DNA from: Streptomyces acidiscabies
GTDB lineage: Bacteria; Actinomycetota; Actinomycetes; Streptomycetales; Streptomycetaceae
DNA: 64,000 nt
NCBI RefSeq assembly: GCF_020010905.1
Contig: NZ_JAGJBY010000001.1
Location: forward strand, 3,988,001-4,052,000
Reading direction: 5' to 3'
In this document: positions 59,988 through 64,000 of the stretch, piece after piece
Layout: the number at the start of each line of letters is the position of its first letter
Numbering within the stretch: position 1 is the first letter of the stretch
The notes under the pieces: generated by a model
What the model was told of the DNA's origin: nothing
What the model saw: only the letters and a program-made list of their open reading frames with translations
Databases searched by the model: none
Made by a program: the position numbers and the translations under genes

Positions 59988-60105
59988 CTCGGCCTCCTGG
60001 AGGGTGAATCGGACGGCACAGGGCGCCGTGCGTGCTGTCGGCCATCGTCACTCCGGGTGCGGGCCCCGACAACCGTCGCGGCACCACCCGCCCAGATCGG
60101 CCGGG

Positions 60106-60708
60106 TCAGACCTGGGCGACGAGTCTCATGTACCGCGCCCAGTCCCAGTTCCGGCCCGGGTCCGTGTGATCGGTGCCCGGCACTTCGTAGTGGCCGATGA
60201 TGTGCGCCCGGTCCCTGGGGATGCCGTACCGGTCGCAGACCGTCGCCGTGAGCCGCGCGGACCGCTCGTACATCGCGTCCGTGAAGTAGGCGGGCCGGTC
60301 CACCCAGCCCTCGTGCTCGATACCGACGCTGCGAGTGTTGTACTCCCAGTTCCCCGCGTGCCACGCGACGTCGGCCTCCCGCACGCACTGCGCGACCCGG
60401 CCGTCGGAGGAGCGGACCACGTAGTGCGCGGACACGTTCTTCTTCGGGTTCTGGAAGATCGTCAGCGCCTTGTCGAACGACGTCTGCGTCACATGGATGA
60501 CGACGAGGTCGACGGGGTGCCGCTGCGAAGGGCGGTCGGAGGCGGTGTAGTTGGCCGCGTCCGCGGGGGCCCACAGCGCGGAGGGGTAGTCGGCCGCCTG
60601 GGTCTGCGCCCCGGCCCTCGGCTCGGGCAGCACCACGGAGGCCGCCGCCGCGAGCGCGGCTCCTTTGAGGAGGTGCCGCCGGTTGGGGAGGGGACTGGCT
60701 CGGTTCAT
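60106..60708 (-). CDS. Tat-exported N-acetylmuramoyl-L-alanine amidase (Amidase_2)
   Basis: The 200-residue protein carries a twin-arginine signal (PNRRHLLKGAALAAAASVVL) with cleavage near AGAQTQA. The Amidase_2 fold follows: VDLVVIHVTQTSFDKAL with the first zinc His, SVGIEHEG, IIGHYEVPGTDHTDPGRNWDW with the other zinc ligands. It cleaves the stem peptide from MurNAc in peptidoglycan. Its single-domain form has no cell-wall binding module. The upstream gap to the ROK gene holds three DnaA boxes. Confidence 0.9.
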   Translation of the reverse strand: MNRASPLPNRRHLLKGAALAAAASVVLPEPRAGAQTQAADYPSALWAPADAANYTASDRPSQRHPVDLVVIHVTQTSFDKALTIFQNPKKNVSAHYVVRSSDGRVAQCVREADVAWHAGNWEYNTRSVGIEHEGWVDRPAYFTDAMYERSARLTATVCDRYGIPRDRAHIIGHYEVPGTDHTDPGRNWDWARYMRLVAQV

Positions 60709-60812
60709 ACAAGGCCCTTCTGCCGGTGGGGAGTTCGCCGCTTCGCCGCTGCGGTGCGTGTGATCACACGGTACGGGGAGCGGGGAGTCCGCAAGAGGGC
60801 ACTTCGGGAATC

Positions 60813-60891
60813 TGTGGACAGACCGGGGCCTGTGGATAAGTCGGTCACTCGAACGGGGTAATTGCGGGGCTGGGGACGGGAGTTGTCCACA
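60813..60891. promoter_or_regulatory. Cluster of three DnaA boxes
   Basis: TGTGGACAG (60813-60821, reverse of CTGTCCACA), TGTGGATAA (60831-60839, reverse of TTATCCACA) and TTGTCCACA (60883-60891, the preferred Streptomyces box) fall within 79 bases of a 298-base intergenic region. The rest of the gap (60709-60812 and 60892-61006) shows no other clear elements. This is not oriC, as dnaA, dnaN and the many-box array are absent. Confidence 0.6.
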
Positions 60892-61006
60892 GGGAGGATC
60901 GTTTCGCCTCGACGCGAGGCGGGTGCCGGCCCGGCGTTAAGTCCGACAATCGCACCGGATCGAGCCGCCTCGCCTCGTCACCCGGCCCAACTCGACTTGC
61001 CCCACC

Positions 61007-62218
61007 TCACCCCGCCCCGACCCCAACCCCCACCGGATCGTCCAACACCCCCCGCACCACAGAATGCGCCGCCCCCAGCAACGGCCCCTCCGACCCCAGC
61101 CGAGACACGGACACCGGACACACCGGCCCCGCCGTCCGCCGAGCCAGCTCCGCCTCCAGCGACGGCAGCAGCCACGGCGCGAGCCCGGCGAGCGCCCCGC
61201 CGAGGACGACCCCTTCCGGGTCCAGCAGGTTGACCGCCCCCGTGAGGGCGATCCCGAACGCCGTCCCTGCCTCCCGCAGGGCCCGCCGCACCGCCTCGTC
61301 ACCGTCCGCCGCGCGCCCCGCGAGCAGTCCGACCCGGTCGTTGCCGGGCGCGAGGCCGGCGGCCCGCAGCACGGCTTCCTCCCCGGCGTACTGCTCCAGG
61401 CACCCGTGCCCCCCGCACACGCACTCCGGCCCGTCGGGATGGACCGGCACATGCCCCAGCTCGCCCGCGAACCCCCGGGTCCCGCGCAGCAGTCCGCCGT
61501 CCACGACGACCGCCGCGCCGATTCCGATCTCGGCGGAGACGTGCAGGAAGTCCCGGGGTGTGTCCTCACCGAGCCAGAGTTCGGCGAGCGCACCGAGGTT
61601 GGCCTCGTTGTCGGCGACGAACGCGGGCTGATCGGGCAGGAGTTCACCGAGGTCGACACCGTGCCAGTCGAGGTTTGGCGCGCGCACGACCGTACGCCCG
61701 TCCCGCGCCACGAGCCCCGGCACGGCGACGGCGAGCCCCGCCGCCCACAGCCCCTGCGCGCGTGCCTCGGCGACGACGTCCCGGACCAGGTCGCTGAGTT
61801 CCGCGACGACGGGTACGGGGGAGCGGCCCCGGTTGCTGCCCTGCCGCTCGGCACGCGCGCGTACCTCACCCCGCAGGTCGACCGCGCAGACGGCGAGATG
61901 ATCGACGCCGATCTCCGCACCGATCCCGGCGGGGCCGCGCCGGGAGACGGCGAGCGCGGACCCCGGCCGACCCACCCGCCCCGGCCGCTCGGGCCCCAGC
62001 TCCTCCAGCAGCCCCGCCCGTATCAGCTCGTCCACCAGCGTCGACACGGCCGTCCGCGTCAACCCGATCCGCGAGGCCACCGCCGCGCGCGAGAGCGACC
62101 CCTCCGCGCTGACGGCATGCATGACCCGCGCGAGGTTGCGCCGCCGCATGCCCTGCTGGGTGTCGGAGGACACCCGGCCGGTGGCGGTGGGGCGGGGGTC
62201 GTGCAGGGGGGCGGTCAT
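61007..62218 (-). CDS. ROK-family transcriptional regulator (XylR/NagC-like)
   Basis: The 403-residue protein has an N-terminal winged HTH (LARVMHAVSAEGSLSRAAVASRIGLTRTAVSTLVDEL, about 29-65). A ROK kinase-like domain follows with GHVPVHPDGPECVCGGHGCLEQY, which contains the CxCGxxGCxE zinc motif, and IGIGAAVVVDGGLLRGTRGFAGE. It lies next to xylB and xylA, so it is probably the xylose repressor. The product may bind a sugar as ligand without phosphorylating it. Confidence 0.91.
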   Translation of the reverse strand: MTAPLHDPRPTATGRVSSDTQQGMRRRNLARVMHAVSAEGSLSRAAVASRIGLTRTAVSTLVDELIRAGLLEELGPERPGRVGRPGSALAVSRRGPAGIGAEIGVDHLAVCAVDLRGEVRARAERQGSNRGRSPVPVVAELSDLVRDVVAEARAQGLWAAGLAVAVPGLVARDGRTVVRAPNLDWHGVDLGELLPDQPAFVADNEANLGALAELWLGEDTPRDFLHVSAEIGIGAAVVVDGGLLRGTRGFAGELGHVPVHPDGPECVCGGHGCLEQYAGEEAVLRAAGLAPGNDRVGLLAGRAADGDEAVRRALREAGTAFGIALTGAVNLLDPEGVVLGGALAGLAPWLLPSLEAELARRTAGPVCPVSVSRLGSEGPLLGAAHSVVRGVLDDPVGVGVGAG

Positions 62219-62271
62219 GCGGGGGTGTCCTTCGGCTCTGGTCGGGGTGGGCGGCGAGAACTCACGGCCAA

Positions 62272-62286
62272 TGGATTAAAAGTCCA
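62272..62286. promoter_or_regulatory. Dyad upstream of the ROK gene
   Basis: TGGATTAAAAGTCCA has TGGA/TCCA arms and a partly symmetric AT core, in an otherwise GC-rich 122-base gap 54 bases upstream of the ROK gene. It is a candidate autoregulatory operator. Confidence 0.4.
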
Positions 62287-62340
62287 CTGCGGTGACATTC
62301 CTGCGCGCGGGACGGCGTTCTGGCATGGCCCCAACCATGG

Positions 62341-63771
62341 TCAGCCGCCCAACAGCCCCCCGGCATCCGCCAGCACCCCCGAGATCCGCTCCAGCGCCGC
62401 CTCGTCCCGCGTCACCGCCTCCAGCACCGGCCCGCGCGCGGTGCCCCACCGGCGCGCGACGGCCGACGGGTCCTCCCCGGTCAGTAGACCGGCGGCCTGC
62501 GCGGCGGCGCCGAGGGCGACGAGTTCCTTGGCCTCGGGGACCTGGACGGGGCGCCCGGACAGGCGCCGTACGGTCTCCTGCCAGGCGCGCCCGCGCGCGC
62601 CGCCGCCGATGAGCAGCAGCGGCGCCGAACGGTCCGCGTCCTCGTCGAGGACGAGGTCCAGCGCGCCCAGCAGGGAGTGCACAGCGCCGTCGTAGGCGCC
62701 CTGGAGGAGCTGTCCCGCGGTCGTGTCGTGGCGCAGACCGTGCAGGAGGCCGGAGGCGTTCGGGAGGTTCGGGGTGCGCTCGCCGTCCAGGAAGGGCAGG
62801 AGGGTGACGCCCGTGGACGGCTCGACGGCCTCGCGGTCGAGGTTCAGCAGCGCGGCGACCTTGTCGACGGCCAGCGTGCAGTTGAGGGTGCAGGCGAGGG
62901 GGAGCCAGTCGCCGTGCGCGGCGGCGAAACCGGCCACCGTCCCGGTCGGGTCGGTGGGGCGCCGCTTCGACACCGCGTAGACCGTCCCGGAGGTGCCCAG
63001 GCTCAGGACGGGCGCCCCGGGGCGCAGGCCGAGGCCCAGCGCCGCCGCCGCGTTGTCGCCGGTGCCGGCCGCGACCAGGGTGCCCTTGGCGAACGGCAGG
63101 CCGTGACCGTCCCGGACGGTGCCCGCGACCTCGCCGGGGCGCACCACGCGCGGGAGGAGCGCCGGGTCGAGGCCGACATGCGCGAGGATCTCCTCGTCGT
63201 AGCCTTCCGTCCCCGAGGCCCACCAGCCCGTCCCGGAGGCGTCCCCGCGGTCCGTGGTGCCCTCGCCGGTCAGCCGCCCGGTCAGGTAGTCGTGCGGCAG
63301 CCGTACGGCCTTGACGGCGCGCAGGGCCTCCGGTTCGTTCTCCGCGAGCCACGCCCACTTGGTGACGGTGAAGGAGGCCGCCGGGACGGAACCGGTGCGC
63401 TCGGCCCAGAACTTCGCGCCGCCCAGCTCCTCCGTCAGCCGGCGCGCCTGCGGGGCGGAGCGGACGTCGTTCCACAGCAGGGCGGGCCGGACCGGTTCGC
63501 CGTCGCCGTCCAGCGTCACCAGGCCGTGCTGCTGCCCGCCGATCGACACCGCCGCGGCCTCGCGCGCGGGCTCACCGCACTGCCTGAGCGCCTCACCGAG
63601 GGCCTCCCACCACTGGCGCGGGTCGCTCTCCCGCCCGGCCCCCGTGGAGACCGTGTGCGGGGCCTGGCCGCTCGCGACGACCTCGCCGGTCGCCACGTCG
63701 ACGACGAGTGCCTTGGTCGACTGCGTGGACGAGTCCACGCCGACGACGAGCGGACCTTCGGCTGCTGACAT
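62341..63771 (-). CDS. xylB: Xylulokinase
   Basis: XylB phosphorylates D-xylulose to xylulose-5-phosphate for the pentose phosphate route. The 476-residue FGGY kinase has VVGVDSSTQSTKALVVD (phosphate-1 loop), SIGGQQHGLV with the substrate region, LLWNDVRS, FLDGERTPNLPNA (phosphate/catalytic area) and LLIGGGARGRAW (adenosine motif). It reads divergently from xylA with about 115 bases between the starts, and shares the locus with the ROK regulator. Confidence 0.94.
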   Translation of the reverse strand: MSAAEGPLVVGVDSSTQSTKALVVDVATGEVVASGQAPHTVSTGAGRESDPRQWWEALGEALRQCGEPAREAAAVSIGGQQHGLVTLDGDGEPVRPALLWNDVRSAPQARRLTEELGGAKFWAERTGSVPAASFTVTKWAWLAENEPEALRAVKAVRLPHDYLTGRLTGEGTTDRGDASGTGWWASGTEGYDEEILAHVGLDPALLPRVVRPGEVAGTVRDGHGLPFAKGTLVAAGTGDNAAAALGLGLRPGAPVLSLGTSGTVYAVSKRRPTDPTGTVAGFAAAHGDWLPLACTLNCTLAVDKVAALLNLDREAVEPSTGVTLLPFLDGERTPNLPNASGLLHGLRHDTTAGQLLQGAYDGAVHSLLGALDLVLDEDADRSAPLLLIGGGARGRAWQETVRRLSGRPVQVPEAKELVALGAAAQAAGLLTGEDPSAVARRWGTARGPVLEAVTRDEAALERISGVLADAGGLLGG

Positions 63772-63830
63772 CGGGCTCTCCCTCGAATTTCACGGCTCGG
63801 CGAGATCGGTCTTCCCACGGCTGCTCCCGC

Positions 63831-63846
63831 ATACTAATTTGTAAAC
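63831..63846. promoter_or_regulatory. AT-rich element in the xylA-xylB divergent region
   Basis: ATACTAATTTGTAAAC is a sharp AT-rich island in the xylB-xylA gap. It is the likely place for the divergent promoter or the xylose regulator's operator; no clean dyad was seen. Confidence 0.35.
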
Positions 63847-63886
63847 GGCCATGACGAAATAGTCGTACGCAGCAAGGAGCCGCTCT

Positions 63887-64000
63887 ATGAGCTACCAGCC
63901 CACCCCCGAGGACAGGTTCACCTTCGGCCTGTGGACCGTCGGCTGGCAGGGGCGGGACCCCTTCGGCGACGCCACGCGCGGGGCCCTCGACCCGGTCGAG
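63887..64000 (+). CDS. xylA: Xylose isomerase, N-terminal part (cut by window end)
   Basis: The first 38 codons of xylose isomerase are present. The product begins MSYQPTPEDRFTFGLWTVGW, followed by QGRDPFGDATRGALDPVE, which is the conserved start of the actinobacterial class I enzyme. AAGGAG at 63874-63879 is seven bases before the ATG. It converts D-xylose to D-xylulose, the substrate of the divergent xylB. The metal and catalytic residues lie beyond the window. Confidence 0.93.
   Translation, partial: MSYQPTPEDRFTFGLWTVGWQGRDPFGDATRGALDPVE

Noticed and set aside
60813..60891. DnaA boxes as a chromosomal or plasmid origin
   Set aside because: Only three boxes, with no dnaA, dnaN, parAB, rep gene or AT-rich unwinding region.

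Overview
The window is very GC-rich, with compact operons, stop/start overlaps (ATGA, GTGA, TGATG) and frequent GTG/TTG starts. Its gene content (MurT/GatD, RppA, CtaG, XylA/XylB, ATP-dependent LigB, many TetR/Lrp/ROK regulators) points to a Streptomyces chromosome, or a very close actinomycete. No tRNA, rRNA, CRISPR array or prophage was seen.

Layout. 1-2817: urease operon end (ureC partial, ureF, ureG, ureD). 2953-9090: secreted tripeptidyl aminopeptidase, acyltransferase, two unrecognised proteins, and an arginine/ornithine unit (rocD, ddaH) beside an Lrp regulator (9206-9694). 9772-14374: LytTR response regulator, small membrane subunit, acetate/pyruvate-type symporter and LytS-type kinase in one operon. 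14378-19606: small membrane protein, CtaG, pfkA, gatD-murT (peptidoglycan amidation) and def. 19668-24433: TetR with a divergent acyl-CoA dehydrogenase, then the THN/flaviolin pigment operon (rppA, CYP158-type P450, cupin). 24704-32324: aldehyde dehydrogenase, NUDIX and LigB operon; XRE-cupin regulator; quinone oxidoreductase with two acyl-CoA dehydrogenases that look like a heteromeric pair. 32325-37400: an apparent 163-bp MITE, secreted phosphodiesterase, RibD-like reductase, phosphodiester glycosidase, methyltransferase-NUDIX fusion, AhpD-like protein and a candidate small RNA.

37413-55865 is the most notable part: it looks like a biosynthetic gene cluster. It holds an AMP-forming ligase with an arylamine N-acetyltransferase (NAT), an IS701-like transposase relic, an MFS/TetR pair, a KAS III, a second NAT, two FAD hydroxylases, an LLM-class monooxygenase, a type-B esterase, an enoyl reductase-like MDR protein and an SRPBCC protein. 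At its core is a translationally coupled pair resembling CreE/CreD (FzmM/FzmL): an FAD/NAD(P)-binding N-oxygenase and a fumarase/adenylosuccinate-lyase enzyme. In cremeomycin and fosfazinomycin this pair oxidises aspartate to nitrosuccinate and releases nitrous acid. The inferred product is a molecule with a nitrite-derived N-N, diazo, nitroso or nitro group. This is inference from family resemblance and gene order.

55954-64000: Gfo/Idh/MocA oxidoreductase, acetaldehyde-type dehydrogenase with a GAF-wHTH regulator, Tat-exported amidase, an intergenic cluster of three DnaA boxes, and a xylose locus (ROK regulator, xylB, divergent xylA start).

Non-coding structure includes a family of five intergenic repeats placed at gene 3' ends, a near-consensus promoter giving a probably leaderless regulator mRNA, palindromic operators beside Lrp, TetR and ROK genes, and several strong intrinsic terminators.
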